A stretch of 64,000 bases of DNA from Malachius bipustulatus. Lineage: Eukaryota > Arthropoda > Insecta > Coleoptera > Melyridae. Below the pieces are notes generated by a model that made no database searches, was not told the DNA's origin, and worked only from the letters and a program-made list of their open reading frames with translations. Position 1 is the first letter of the stretch, and the number at the start of each line of letters is the position of its first letter. Positions 13,001 to 24,959 of the stretch are shown here, piece after piece. The stretch lies in the NCBI GenBank assembly GCA_910589415.1, contig OU342639.1, positions 33,302,268-33,366,267 on the forward strand, given 5' to 3'. Position numbers and translations under genes: made by a program.

Positions 13001-13497
13001 CAGGGTGTAAATTTATAAGTGCAAAAAATAAGAGGTGATTCCTTTTTTAATTAAGCGGGTTGTTTAAATGAAAATTGAAAATCAATAATTCGCTCCTCTT
13101 CTGTTGGGATACAACCACTTGAAGTGGAATCAAATAGATTTTACTTTATTTCTTACAGACGACTGGAGTTTTAAAATCTGTTTAGGATAGTCTGATTATT
13201 CTAAAAAAAAAAAAACTCATTGTCGCCCGGGAAAGAAAATTATATAAGTTCAATTATTCCTTGGAAAACTCTTAGGTACTCTAGAGAAATCAAAATTTAA
13301 ATTATTGTTATCCTCGACAAAAAACTTTCTAAGACCCCTTTTAAAACAGTATAGGTGTAAATTAACGAATTGTCCACTCTGAGTGTATTCTCTACAGCAG
13401 ACCTTAAGGCCTACCGAATTTAATTTTTGTAACTTCTTAGGTTTTATAAAAAAAAACTGTAAGACTATATTTTCTACACTTATTTATTTACACCCTG
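13001..13497. mobile_element. TA-flanked MITE with CAGGGTGTAAAT inverted termini
   Basis: The left end CAGGGTGTAAATTTATAAGT (13,001) and the reverse complement of the right end (CAGGGTGTAAATAAATAAGT, ending at 13,497) are nearly identical. TA lies immediately outside each end (12,999-13,000 and 13,498-13,499), the target duplication of Tc1/mariner-type elements. Length is 497 bases with no coding capacity. Confidence 0.8.
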
Positions 13498-13501
13498 TAT
13501 A

Positions 13502-15585
13502 AAGGTAGCACCTCAACTTTGTCCATAATCGCTAGATTATACGCAGTTCGAAATTTTATTAAAGTTCTAAAAATAAAATTTTGATTACAGTTAGATTTGT
13601 GGCAGGAGTGATCTGGTATCATGTTTGAGCTATAACTACTTATATCGATCAACTCGTTTCAGCGCCTACTAGAATTTTGGATAAAATTGAGTTTTTTAAG
13701 CTTTATATTATAAGCTACGTGTACATTAGCTTATCGGGGCAAAAGTTATTAATAGAAAATATGTTACGAACTGGTGTAAAAATTTTCAAAATATCCAATA
13801 AAAGTGATTAAGTAAGTTCATTGGTAGGGCAACGAAGAGTGGAGGTCAAATTGATAAATTTTTCTATCGATTATTATTGAATATGTTTTCTCAGCAACGG
13901 AGATGAAATTACCTACTGCTTTTGGTGTGATCTTTAGAGTTATTATTATAAATAATGTTATTATAAATGATTCTTTTTTCAAATATCTGCACTTCGTATT
14001 ACGGTTGATGCGCCTGGGTTGATGCACAAAAGTAAAACTCGCACCATCAGTTAATTAATTTCAGTTACATTGAATTTGTCATCATGTTACGATTCAAACT
14101 TCGACCTTTGTTATTGCTTCGATTTATTAATCACAGACACAGTTCAGCCATCAAAAGTGAATTTCCTTGAAGCGATAATGTTCTTTCTTTGAAAAGTACA
14201 ACCGCAAAATCAGTTTATTATGTAGATAACAAGGTTGGGTATTATGTTCCATTTTTTGAGAAATCGCACTTTGTTGCATGGTTTGTTGTGTGTTCATGGA
14301 TCGTGTGCGCCTCCCGTTTGTTTGCGATGTGAACAAAACGTGTACTAAAATTATTATTATTGTGATAAAAGCAAAAATCTTGATGAGTTGTTACGACAAA
14401 ATCCATTATATAAATTCTTTATTTAGTTTCGTAATAACGAGATTCACAATATTCTTGTTGTTGTTAAGTCGTTATTATTATTAATAAGAGCTTACATTAC
14501 AGTCTTTGCCGCATTAATGGGAAGCAATTAACTTTGTCATCGTATAACAATAATGGTTTTCATAGAAAGAGGTTCAGGGATTATGATGTTCATCGTTATC
14601 ACCAAAGCATATTTATTATTGTAATCGAATATCGCTGCTTTAAGAATAAAAAGTTGACTGTTGATGCCGCGATGAAATCATTTCACTCATTTCAATAACA
14701 ATAATTTGATGCCACACGCAGAATATGATATCGTTTTATTGCGCTGGAAAAGAATTTTATAACTGCCTTAATTGTCTTTGAACTTTGCATCAGTTAAACA
14801 AAGATCTAATAAACCAACACGTTATTGCATTACAACTTCAGAGTTTTTGTGATTCAACCGACTTGCATTAACAACAACCCCCCCCCCCATACTTACACAC
14901 TTAGAGGTATAGTCTTTGAAAAGACGCTTATTCACAATTTTTGAAAAAATTGAAATTATTTCAACTCTTTCCGCGATATAGAGATTTGCCATTCCTGAAA
15001 TCTCTGATTTACCGTATTTTGAACACAATACCGAAACGTAGCTTCAGAGTTATTTTTACATCCCTCTAGCGCCTTCAAACATTTAAATAGCTAGAGGGAT
15101 CGAGTGACTCCAGTTGCATTCATTATTGTCTATGCAACCATGTTCTTTTTTTAATTGTGAAGAATTATTTCATGACAACACAACCTAGATTTCTTTGAGA
15201 TGGAGAAACAATTCAATTTAACGAATGTAATGCTCAAAATCACCCCTCCCCCCCCCCCGCACAACTTCCATACTATTGTAAAATAGATTTTCAAAAACTT
15301 GTCAAACGTTTTTCATTTTCTACGCTTCCGTCACTATTTCTTGAAGCACTTGCAGAGATACTTGCAGAAACTTTAGCTTCAAGTGGGCTCACTAAAAAAA
15401 ATCCATGAAACCCCTGCTGTCTATCCATTATCTGGGAAAACGAGCTTCTAAGAAACATGACGAAGAAAAGTTGGTTTTCTTGGGAGATTTGTCACTGTCC
15501 TGATTTTCAAGTAAAAATTAACATGTTCCACACTTATCAAAACTTGGACGAAATCGAAGATTTAAGAGGGTTTTTTATTCTCTTC
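13502..15585. other. AT-rich non-coding stretch
   Basis: No gene recognised. Poly-C runs occur near 14,878 and 15,247. The open frames at 13,818-14,027, 14,151-14,484 and 14,822-15,028 lack domain signals. Confidence 0.4.
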
Positions 15586-15599
15586 GAGTGCCGTCTTAT

Positions 15600-16040
15600 C
15601 AGGATCGCCGGAAGCACCTAAGGCTTATGGGCTTATTGTTTTAAGCCCCATTTGCTTCATGCCACCCATTCTGTCAGTCTGGTCCCCTGAACTAGTTTGT
15701 ACAGCCCCATCACTGGATGAGTGTCGTATTCTTCCGGACTCATTTTTGGCCTCCCGTATATTTCCTGTCTTCTGCGGTACAGAGCTGGAGCTTCGCATTC
15801 GCACAGGACATGTTTAGCTGTCACTTGGGCCTTGCTGCATTCTCGACAGCTTAGGTCTCCATTGAACAGTCCTATTTTATTTAAGTGTTCTTTTACGGCA
15901 ATATGTCCCGTCAGTAATCCCATTGTAGTACGTAACTGATTCCAACTACGTGATAGTAGTTCTTCAGTTGTCTTCTTTATGGGTCCCTTGATGAAGGCTT
16001 TCCCATGTTGATGTCTGGTCCTTTTATCCCACTAGTTGGG
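15600..16040 (-). pseudogene. C-terminal end of a LINE ORF2 (RNase H and Cys/His tail)
   Basis: Minus-strand reading from about 16,035 gives a stretch ending in WNQLRTTMGLLTGH, continuing as an 88-codon open frame (15,923 to 15,657). The LLTGH...LNKIGL block followed by C-x2-C...KHVLCEC is the tail seen after the RNase H domain in R1/LOA/I-group LINE proteins. It resembles the tails at 20.7 kb and 56.1 kb but is clearly a different family. It is 5' truncated; no reverse transcriptase remains. The 3' end near 15,600 is approximate. Confidence 0.65.
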
Positions 16041-17055
16041 CATACTGTAAACAAGAGCATGTACACACGAAGATAAAAATCACAGCATGAGCCTCTCTAG
16101 AGAGTTCCGTCGTAACATCTGATTTGGTGATAGTCATTATGCTCGAGTGGAATACTACATTTTTCCTACGACTGTACTTGAATAAGGAAGCTATATTCAT
16201 TTTTGAATAAAATGGTCATAAGAAAATAATGGAATGCTATTATGTATTATTTTTGTGGAAGAATTACGAAAGCAATTTGAATATTGAAATACATCAAATA
16301 TCAAGATAATCTTCTTCTTTAGGTTTCTTGCTTTTATCTTGTTTCTATTTAATTAAATATTTAGTCCTTGCATTTCTTTCATTTTTATTCCTCATAGCCA
16401 TCAGGGTAGGTACTCATCAGGGTAGAAAGAGTGTCTGAAATGCCTCATTCCCTGATTGGGATATCTTTGGAAAATAACTTATGAGCAATTGCTCATAAGT
16501 CAGGCTCATTAATCATGCTCATTTTTTTAGAATCTTGAGTAAACAATTGAAAAATTTTTAATCAATCCTCTGTCATCTGTCATAATTATTCGCCACTGAT
16601 ACTCCAATGTAGCCCACCCGGTCTAGGAGTTCCATTCATTTATTATTATGCAAGTATTCTTCTGGAGAAATTATTCGAAATCATCGCACGAAGATTCCTA
16701 TACCTGCTCGAATTGACTAGATACTCCTTCTCCATAGCTCGAAGATTCGCGGTCGAACGCCCTTATGGGTTCGAATTCCAGTCTCTCCATTGGGGGTTTG
16801 TGTTGATCTATTTAATTCCATTTACCAATTTAACAAAAATTGCCATTTTTTTTAAATAAATAAACGACGCCAAAATAGAAGAAAAAATTGATTCATATAC
16901 CGAGTAATTAACTAACATTCCGGTGATGGTGATATAAATAAATATTACACCTACCTATCTAGATAAATTATTTGACTAGCTATCTTATCTTAAAGTAAAC
17001 GGTGAGTTGTTTAGCACACCAAGCACTCTCACATATTAACGCGCGCTTATGCCCT
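16041..17055. other. AT-rich non-coding stretch
   Basis: No gene recognised. A lone B-box-like GGTTCGAATTCC occurs at about 16,769 without a matching tRNA fold. Confidence 0.4.
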
Positions 17056-17058
17056 TCA

Positions 17059-17082
17059 GATGATGATGATGATGATGATGAT
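17059..17082. repeat. (GAT)n microsatellite
   Basis: About eight GAT units. Confidence 0.9.
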
Positions 17083-17723
17083 ACTCGTGTTTAATTTCCT
17101 AATTTTTATTCATTAAGAATAACGTGCCATCGCAAATCAGCTACACGGTCCGAAATTAACTTCAACATAGTAAAGGATAAAATAAATACTTCATGAACAA
17201 CATAACATGCCCACCTTGAACTTTTATCAGTACCTATACGCTACACGTTTGTAGTAGCATCACATAAACACCCGATATAAGTAAAAATTATTGTTCTTCG
17301 ACCGTTTATAAAAACCTGTTAATAAACTGTAATTTACGTCAACACAATTATACTCTACAAAAATAAATCTATTCAATATACACATTTTAATGAAGATAGT
17401 AGGTATAGCGTTTTTTTTTAATTACCTACAATTATCTAGCTATGAATTTCGTCAATTATTCATTATTACCTACCGCGTATGATAATTTTATGGTAATCAA
17501 ACTTGAGGAGGTTTTATTGCATTTAAGAGAAAATAATTTTTGCAGCCCTTGTTCCCGGTAACGGTACATCTCGGAGAGATTCTGTTTGCACAGTTACTTA
17601 GTTGCTAGTGAGCGGTAAAAAAAATTGGCGCTCAGCTATCATACCAGGGGGTCGCAACATTGGGGGGTGAGGCCTATGACCGCAATATTTTTTTATTAAG
17701 GTGTCGAGCATTTGTTCCTTGTA

Positions 17724-18600
17724 CAGGGTGTCCCAAAACTAGTGTCCATCCCAAAAATGACGGCCAATTACAAAGATATCCACTTGAGATTCTCAGAAAT
17801 TATGTATCTTTATGCGAAATCTTATTATCATGATGGCAAGCGGCTCTTAGGCGCGGTAACAAGTTCTCTTGCGATTTGGAGAACGAGCAGCGGCCAGTAC
17901 GTCGTACCATTTCTACCAATCCATCTCTTTTGGTAAATTTAGTCAAGATACTTGATGTGCAGAGGGTAACCGTAACCTTACATAAACCATTTTTCTTGAT
18001 AGGTCAAAGAAAATCCAAAAATATTATGCCGGGAGCGCAATTTAATCGGGTATAGGCAAAAGAAATGGTTCTAAATGGTGCTCGTCAGTCCATGAACACA
18101 TATTATGACTGATTCATCGGCAAAAATCAGTTTCCTTGGAAACCTTCTACAAAATTCTACACGTACACTTTACTTGTAGAGCCTGATGCTAGCACTTTAT
18201 AAATTTGGAAAGGTGTAGGAAGATGAAGAATTTGCCACACAGTAGTCCATTTTCCAGTTTAATTTGGAACAGCCCAAATATTGCTTCCAGGAATCACGTC
18301 CAGTTTCGCGTATATAGTCACCGTTGAATTGCAGCTAAAGTTGTCTATGCAGAAATCGTTCCGAGTAAATTGGTGCACCGTTAGCTCTTCAAAAGTGTAC
18401 ATTTTTCATTGATCTAACAGCAGAAATGCCTCAATTATTTGAGGCCTTCTTATCCGATGTCAAGGCATAGACCGTAACTGATTCTTCGCAGATTTTGTAG
18501 ATAATTCTTTAGGGAAATCCGGGAGGAATTATCAGGACTTCATCGCCATTAAACAATTGTTCCCATTTGTGCCCATTGTCACTGATGTGGGATATGCGGA
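17724..18600 (-). pseudogene. Tc1/mariner (IS630-like) transposon remnant with decayed transposase
   Basis: One terminus is CAGGGTGTCCCAAAA at 17,724, preceded by TA. Reading inward on the minus strand, a frame near 17,925 gives RWIGRNGTTYWP; after a one-base shift it gives ARSPN, then an APKSRL segment. This is the order of the block WIGRxGPxxWPxRSPDLTPxDFFLWGxLKSR around the last catalytic Asp of insect IS630-like transposases. A FADES-like segment near 18,125 may be the second Asp region. Stops and frameshifts are frequent. I did not find a convincing second terminus, so the right limit is approximate. A dead autonomous element is the best reading. Confidence 0.5.
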
Positions 18601-19630
18601 GACATTAACTATAAATGTCGATGATCTTATCTTATATGATATTGTTTCGAAGTCATTGATATATCCCTCTATAGTCTAGCCCATCCATATTCATCATTCA
18701 GAAGTCTCGATCCCACAACTGTCTTTTAAGGTCCATTTGTCATGCTTTTGGACATGGGTCATTGATGCCATTATCATATGATCCATTGTTTGTTCCAAGT
18801 CCTAGGTGTGTTTGACGAATGAAAAGAACACCGGGAGCTTTCTCTCGTCTGTTTGTCTGTTTGTGTTATTTCTAAATGAAATATAGAAGCTCCCCGTAAA
18901 TGTGTTACCCGATGAGAAGATATAGAGACTAATGCTCTTTTTTACATTCTTTCACGGCAGGATTCATTGAATTACAAAAACCTTCCGGGTTAGTGGAATT
19001 TATTCTTTTTTTTTTTGTGCGACCGCGGCAGATATATTCAGGGCGAAGAGATCGAAGATTATTTAGGTTTCTTCATTCGATCGTTTAGGGAAACGTCGCA
19101 TAATCAGTCCCTCTTCTGATGGTTTTTTTGGCCCACAGAAAGCCGCAGATGATTTTTCTTGCAGGCTTTTAAGTCAATTTTTTTAATCGTTGTAACACCC
19201 ATTGACACTTACGACACCAAATGACATGTTCTAAGGGTATTTATTAAATAATTGTTCATCCTCAGTACGAATGTATCAGAAGAGGAGTGCATGCATACAA
19301 CTTCTTTTAGATAGACTTTACAGTGCAGTTTAGAAGTCTTCCCATCAGTAATCAGGATAGCAATTAAATGCTAAGTGCTATCCCGATGACCTTGCAGATT
19401 CTTGCTGATCAAGTACCATCACGGTTACCTGCAGCCGAGTTAACATGATAATGTTAAAATAATTATTCAATAAGTATTTTCGAAGAGTTCACTTCGTAGT
19501 TTACGGGCGTAGCCTCTCGCTATTTAGAATCAAGTTCTAAGTGTAATTATATGAAAATGTAAAATACAGTTAACGAGCACAGCATACTTATTACTGTGGT
19601 AGCTGAACATATCATGTTATTCTCTTCTTA
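18601..19630. other. Non-coding stretch
   Basis: No gene recognised. Confidence 0.4.
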
Positions 19631-19648
19631 GGGGGGGGGGGGGGGGGG
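19631..19648 (+). repeat. Poly-G tract, 18 bases
   Basis: An uninterrupted run of 18 G. Such runs are prone to sequencing-length error and to G-quadruplex formation. Confidence 0.95.
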
Positions 19649-19842
19649 AGTAAAAAGCAACATGGTTCAGTTTTGACTGATTTTCATTGTGTCTAAGGAC
19701 CATTTGCTAATCGTTTCAGGACACATCAATCAAATCTGATGATCAATGCAGAATCAACACACTCGTTTATAAATCTCGAGGTTGCAAAAAATATTTTTTG
19801 GGAAAAACTTGCCGTGGTTCACATCGGGAAAAATAACTGTTT

Positions 19843-20277
19843 TTGATTTGCCTAGAGGATGGTAATAAATTTTGCAATGCTTTTGACATTCTTATAAGAT
19901 CAGATATCGTTCAGCTGGCGAACACTATTTATAGATTCGCTAGTAGGTATTATGATCGGAACCTTGACCCTGATAATAAGAGCTGCAAACGTAAACAATA
20001 CGATAAATTCCCAATGCGATGGCCAGTCGGAAGTTCATGTGGTCAAAGTACCGATAAAAATAATCACAGGTATAGTTTTAATTCCAAATTAAAATCCCCA
20101 AGACGTTACTCGTGGTTGCACTTTGTACTCCAAGAATTGAAGTTTTGCCGTAACCCCAGAATCGCTCTAATTAGCTCCTTGAACGAGCAAAGTAAAAAAC
20201 CAGTCTTTCAAAATTTATGCAAACGTTCGCATGACATTTTCAATCCTGATTCACAAACCATACCACTCATCTTGTGA
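19843..20277 (+). other. Unrecognised 144-codon open frame
   Basis: A stop-free frame of 144 codons, long for DNA of this composition. The first in-frame ATG comes only two-thirds of the way before the middle (around the PMRWP segment), so a start is not clear; the open frame begins at a TTG. The translation is basic, with several Cys, Asn and Lys and no recognised domain, signal peptide or membrane segment. It could be an exon, an old transposon fragment or chance. It lies just before the 3' end of the LINE fragment at 20,431. Confidence 0.2.
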
Positions 20278-20430
20278 TTCAAATTCCGGTGATCCTGTTT
20301 GATCGAATCACTTCACGAATAATAATTTATTGTAAACACTTTCTATTAATCCTGTCCTTTTTCCGAATCATTCTGTGGGGTGTGTACTTCGCATCACGGA
20401 TCGGACGTTTGTATTTTGTATTTGTATATT

Positions 20431-21990
20431 TGAGGGTGATCAAGTTATTGCGACCTAAAAGATCTATTGTATCCTCTCTACTGTGCTTCGCCTGGTGTGG
20501 GATCCCTTTAGTGAAGCACCGTCTCCAAGTCCGTTTCCTTGGGAAACTTCAGGATTTTGAGAGGATCAAGGTCGGGTCGCCTCTAGCTGGTGGTGGCCCA
20601 GAACATTACTTACATTACAGAGCAGCAGGTGACGTGGTGTCTCGTCTCCTTCCCCGCAGAATCTGCAGACGCCGTTCTCTTCTATGCCCAACTTATTGAG
20701 GTGTTCCTTGAGCTTGCAATGTCCCGTTAGAAATCCCGTCAGTGTCCTGAGATATGTTGGTTCTGGTCCTATGAAGGGTGTCGATGTTCCTTTTCTTGCC
20801 AATGAGTGGGCACGTTCGTTTCCCTCGATTCCGGAATGACCCGGTATCCACTTGAGGTGAATTTTATTTTTCTTGCCTAATTCGTTAAGTTTTCCTAGGC
20901 ACTCACAAGCCATGTTGGAGCTGATGGTCGAAGAGCTCAGCGTCTTTATGGCTGCTTGACTATCCGTCAATATTTCTATTTCTTTGTTTTTGTAGTTTCT
21001 GTCGAGGTTTATTTGGGTACATACTTCTATTGCGTGTAATTCCGCTTGTAGTATGGTTGGGGATTTTCCCATTGGTTTGGAGTACATGGTGGAACCTGTC
21101 CCGGTTCCCTCGACGGTTTTAAAGCCGCCTGTGTACCATTTGATCGTACCTTCTTTGAGAGTACAGTTGGAGATGTTGTTCCATTCCTCTTTCGTAGACA
21201 GTTTCTCTCGAAACTGAATTTCTTAATAGTTTTGTCTTTTGGCAGTGTCAAGAGCCCCTCACAGCCACCCAGGGGTCGATCCTCAGTGGCTCGCCGTACA
21301 CTCCTGATTCCTACTCTTGCCATCCTAAGTAGAGCTTCTCCAGCTCTTCTCTCTATCACCAAATGTAGTGGTGTCAGATCCAGGATTACTTCCAACGCAG
21401 CGGTTGGGCAGGTTCTCATTGCTTCTGTGATGCAGAGACACGCAAGTCTCTGGATCTTCTCAAGTTTTTTCCTTGCTGTTGCTAGCTTAGTTCTCTTGTA
21501 CCAAGCAACCGCTCCGTATGTGATGATAGGCCTCACTAGCATGGTTTACATCCAGCGCATTCTGCTAGCCAGTCCCCTGCACAACATGAGTAAATACGGT
21601 AGTGGCTTTACTTACTGTTTTGTCCAGGTGCTGGTTCCACAGTAGTTTTTTGTCTAGTGTTACTCCTAGAAATTTAACTTCTTCCTTCCATTCTAAATCC
21701 ACTTCGCTCAAGCGTATGGCTTTGATATTTGGAAGCTTAAGTCTTCTTGTGAATAGTACAAGTGTTGTTTTTGTAGGGTTGATGTTTAGTCCTACTTCCT
21801 GGCACCATTTCAGGGTTATATATAACCCTATCCCCTGGCTATTATGACGATGTCATCGGCATACCTAATGCAGGTAATGCCGTTCTCGGTGAGTAGCCCG
21901 AGGAGTTCGTCAACGACCAGACTCCACAGAAGGGGGGATAGCACTCCTCCTTGTGGACACCCTTTAGTTGTATTTATCTGGATGGTGTTC
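20431..21990 (-). mobile_element. LOA/R1-type LINE, 5'-truncated copy
   Basis: Minus-strand homologue of the 3' part of the element at 55,857-61,258. Homology starts near 21,990, inside the RT catalytic region, and stops at 20,431, where both copies share TGAGGGTG on the plus strand (the 3' terminal CACCCTCA). The 3' tail is an AT-rich simple sequence, and no CT tract flanks this copy. The ends were located by comparing the two copies by eye. Confidence 0.8.
20566..21960 (-). pseudogene. LINE ORF2 fragment: RT end and RNase H, decayed
   Basis: Open pieces lie at 21,542-21,027 (RT C-terminal part, with MLVRPIITYGAVAWY) and 21,087-20,566 (RNase H). The RNase H part keeps QAELHAIE (catalytic Glu), LTDSQAA (Asp) and WIPGHSGIEGNERA. 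The first catalytic Asp is lost: where the 56.8-kb copy reads YTDGS, this copy reads YTGGF in the overlapping frame near 21,125. About 60 residues between GPEP and LTGFLTGH are deleted compared with the other copy, and a second deletion follows RHLLL. At the plus-strand 21,850 region the GYADD-like catalytic box is still recognisable. The copy is not functional. Confidence 0.75.
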
Positions 21991-21999
21991 TTGATCTGG

Positions 22000-22490
22000 A
22001 TTGATCAGATCGAACGTTTTACGGGTAATCTACCTAACAACATCTGTAAATTGGATAAACAATCCAAGACAAGGAGAGCAGTCGCACCTCTCGTCCTTCT
22101 TCGCAGGAGAAGATTAGCAGTTCGTCCTCCGTTGAGACCTCATCTGAAACAATGATTTGTTAGAACTGCCCATCACGGACGGCATACATGTACAGCTGAA
22201 TCTGCAGCGTACAACTTTATCGCTTTTGAAGAGAGGGTTGTTTGGCAATTTTTTCTGGCTACACTTATTGAGGAAGAAGGCCATGAAGAAGATCTTCTTT
22301 CGACTTTAATTACTATAGTTGTCGTTGTCAAAAGATAGAATGTCCTCTAACAGATGTTTGAAAAGGACTTATGAATTACAGCTTTTGACTGTAAGTATAA
22401 TGGGGGATGCTTTCGTACGAGGTCTATCAATTTTTCGTATTCCTATGCCCGAAAACTTGGATGCCGTTTTCAAATTTTAAAATAACGGCT
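22000..22490. other. Non-coding stretch
   Basis: No gene recognised between the LINE fragment and the CpG-rich block. Confidence 0.4.
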
Positions 22491-22559
22491 TTTTCAACAT
22501 TGTTCACTGTGAGCTCAGCTGAACGACTGCGTTGAAGTCCAATCGAGTGTGATGTTTGA

Positions 22560-22915
22560 ATTTTCCGCCTACCGTGAGTTTAGCTGCGCAGATTCTAACA
22601 CACCGGCTACGCGTCTTCTTGCCTTCTAGATTCTAACAGAAGTCCGAGGCGCACGCGCACAACTGACTGCTTCGCGTCGCCGACAGTCCTAACAAACCAT
22701 AGCTTGACCGTCCTGCAACGAGAGTGTTTGCATACGTGGCTTCCCGCGTCGCTCTTCGCAAATTTAAATACATTTTTAATCTTCCGCAATCCGCAGTTAT
22801 AATTAATCGCAGTGAACTCGCAAAGACAATTAATAGTTAATAAGTGCATAGCACACCACAGAGCTATCCAAGAAGTTACGCACCTTCGGTTTACAACCGA
22901 AATTACTTCACAAAC
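22560..22915 (+). other. Candidate alternative untranslated first exon / promoter block
   Basis: A CpG-rich block with many CG dinucleotides from about 22,575 to 22,770 ends in a consensus donor, CAAAC|GTAAGTTT, at 22,915/22,916. Between 22,755 and 22,910 it is AT-richer, with an ATTTAAATA string and a GCAGTGAAC initiator-like site near 22,811. It lacks a long plus-strand open frame, as expected for 5' UTR. In the same orientation and about 10 kb upstream of the wdp acceptor, it fits an internal promoter. The minus-strand frame at 22,849-22,607 shows no domain. Confidence 0.42.
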
Positions 22916-22920
22916 GTAAG

Positions 22921-23985
22921 TTTACATGCATTCCTTTTAATAATCCACATTTCCTAATTTGTTTTAATTATTCACTGCCAATCGTGTTGGCGAAAAATTC
23001 CCTAAAAATAATTATTTCTCATAAAACATATCTCTTGACTGATTTTATTGAGAAGTATCCTCTTACTGATGGTGAGATTACTAAGTAGTAAGGAGAAAAT
23101 CTTTTTTTTTGCTTGTACGAGAATTCAGTTTGCAACAAATTGGTTCGAAACACTCCTTGGAGACAAAATTGGGGCTAATTTTCAACTGAACAACTTTTTT
23201 TATTGTTTATGTCCAGGACTTTGGACTTCATAATTATGAACTTAGCGAAACGCCCTGTGTTATAAAAAAAGAACAAAAAAATTGGTTTCCGCAACAAACT
23301 TTTGACGACAAAGTTTCGCCAAGTTCATTTTGGTAAGGACTTTTTTGATTTTGAAATTTATCCTTCTAATGGAACATTTTTTTGAACTCCAAATGATGGC
23401 GACATTTCTACAAGGACGAAACATTCCCCTCCATATTGGTACTTACTGAACCCCTGTATACTGGGTGTCTCGGAACTATCTAAATATCTTAGATGATATT
23501 GAACAGACTGAGTGTTAATTAGGGCTTGAAAACTAGGGGTGGGATTGATGCCCATTTTTGTCATGTTTTTTTTTTAATTGCCGATCTTATTTCCACAATT
23601 CTCGTTCATCAAAAAGATCCTCTTGTTGAATTGAAACCACCAGATGCGAAAGACTTCTGTTAAAATTTCATGAAAAATTGTAATTTTCGGAAATCTGGTA
23701 ATTTTAATAAAAAAACAATTAAGTATTCTGCCAGGTTGGAAATTTGACATTATCGTTGTTCGATCTCAGCCCCATACGACATGACCGTATCCATAAGCTC
23801 TCAGAATGTACAGTTTCTTAAACTGAAAAAATTTTATAATTTGATTCTGAAAATTTCAGTTTCATGAAAGTTGGATTTTCTCAGAAAGTCTCGTGGTTAC
23901 AACAAAAGGACTTTTTGATGTAAAATTGTGCGTGGCAGTGGCGACTCGTGCATTAAGTTAGTGAAGTGTAGATTCTATGCAGGAC
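22921..23985. other. Non-coding stretch
   Basis: No gene recognised. A diverged CCCTGTATACTGGGTGTCTC at about 23,452 looks like a terminus of the CAGGGTG MITE group. Confidence 0.4.
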
Positions 23986-23989
23986 AAAG

Positions 23990-24145
23990 TCCGGTCAGCT
24001 CCATAATCGAGCAGTTCCATTTATTCGATTTTTGCTAACATAGTCCGGCCAGTCCGAGTTTTCTTATTATTATTTTTCTAAAGGTCGGGTTAGCTCGAAA
24101 AATCGATTTTTGCAAAGGCCTGTTAAACTTTCGGGCTGACGGACT
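23990..24145. repeat. Second locus of the TTCGAGCTGA repeat family
   Basis: Shares GTCCGG, GCTCGAAAAA and GCTGACGGACTTTAATT strings with the 2,490-3,205 array, in the same orientation. Confidence 0.5.
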
Positions 24146-24149
24146 TTAA

Positions 24150-24950
24150 TTGCTTAGATAGATCTTGCCGAGGCAAAAAAACTGCAATTGGTGCATGAAG
24201 GCGAATTATGGTAAAAAAAATCAGCCAATAAAAATCCTTTTATTTTTGAACAAGCGATTAGTTCGCTTGTTCACGTTAATTTGCAGAAACGTTGAATTCT
24301 GCATTTATTTAATTTTACATGTTCCAACGATAAGGCGAAAGTTGGTGCCGGGCTCTTATATCGACGTTATAATGTTTTTTTATGATACTATTAATTACAT
24401 ACGATTAGATAAGTGGATTTATATTTCTTGGATTTAAGCAGGGCGCGTCGCTGCCTTTGTCAATAATAAGACCTCCCGGAATACCGATTAGCCTGAATTT
24501 ATTATTTTTTATACCATTCTTATCAGCTGGCAATGACTGAGTTCTTTATCAAGTAATTATTTATTATTGCTAAGTCGAGCAAGATTCTATATTTATGCTA
24601 ATCAATAATGTGATAACAGTTAGTAGTGTAAACACCAGCACTGCACCAGTTACAAAACAACAAGGTTTCTAGCTAATTTCTTAATTACTTTCTAGGATTG
24701 TCTTCATTGCAAGTGTATTTACAACTATGGGGATTTTATGTACACTTTTATAATTTATTTCAACCAATGTATTGTTCCCTTGGAATAAATATTTATTACA
24801 AATTGAACTGTAAACTCAGATAACGATAATTGATTTTTTTGCAGAAATGAAAATGTTCAAAGTTACGTTATTTTTTTATTTTTAATATTAACATTAACTT
24901 GCTTAAACGAACATTTCTTCACATCTGACAACATTCAAAAGATCAAAATC
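24150..24950. other. AT-rich non-coding stretch
   Basis: An open frame at 24,165-24,437 (90 codons) has no recognised domain. Nothing else seen. Confidence 0.4.
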
Positions 24951-24959
24951 GATCATTCC

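Noticed and set aside
16730..16800. B-box-like GGTTCGAATTCC suggesting a tRNA or tRNA-derived SINE
   Set aside because: No acceptor stem, T-stem pairing or A box could be assembled around it.
20274..22155. Plus-strand open frames at 20,274-20,699, 21,232-21,645 and 21,844-22,155
   Set aside because: They lie antisense to the LINE fragment whose minus-strand translation has clear RNase H and RT motifs.
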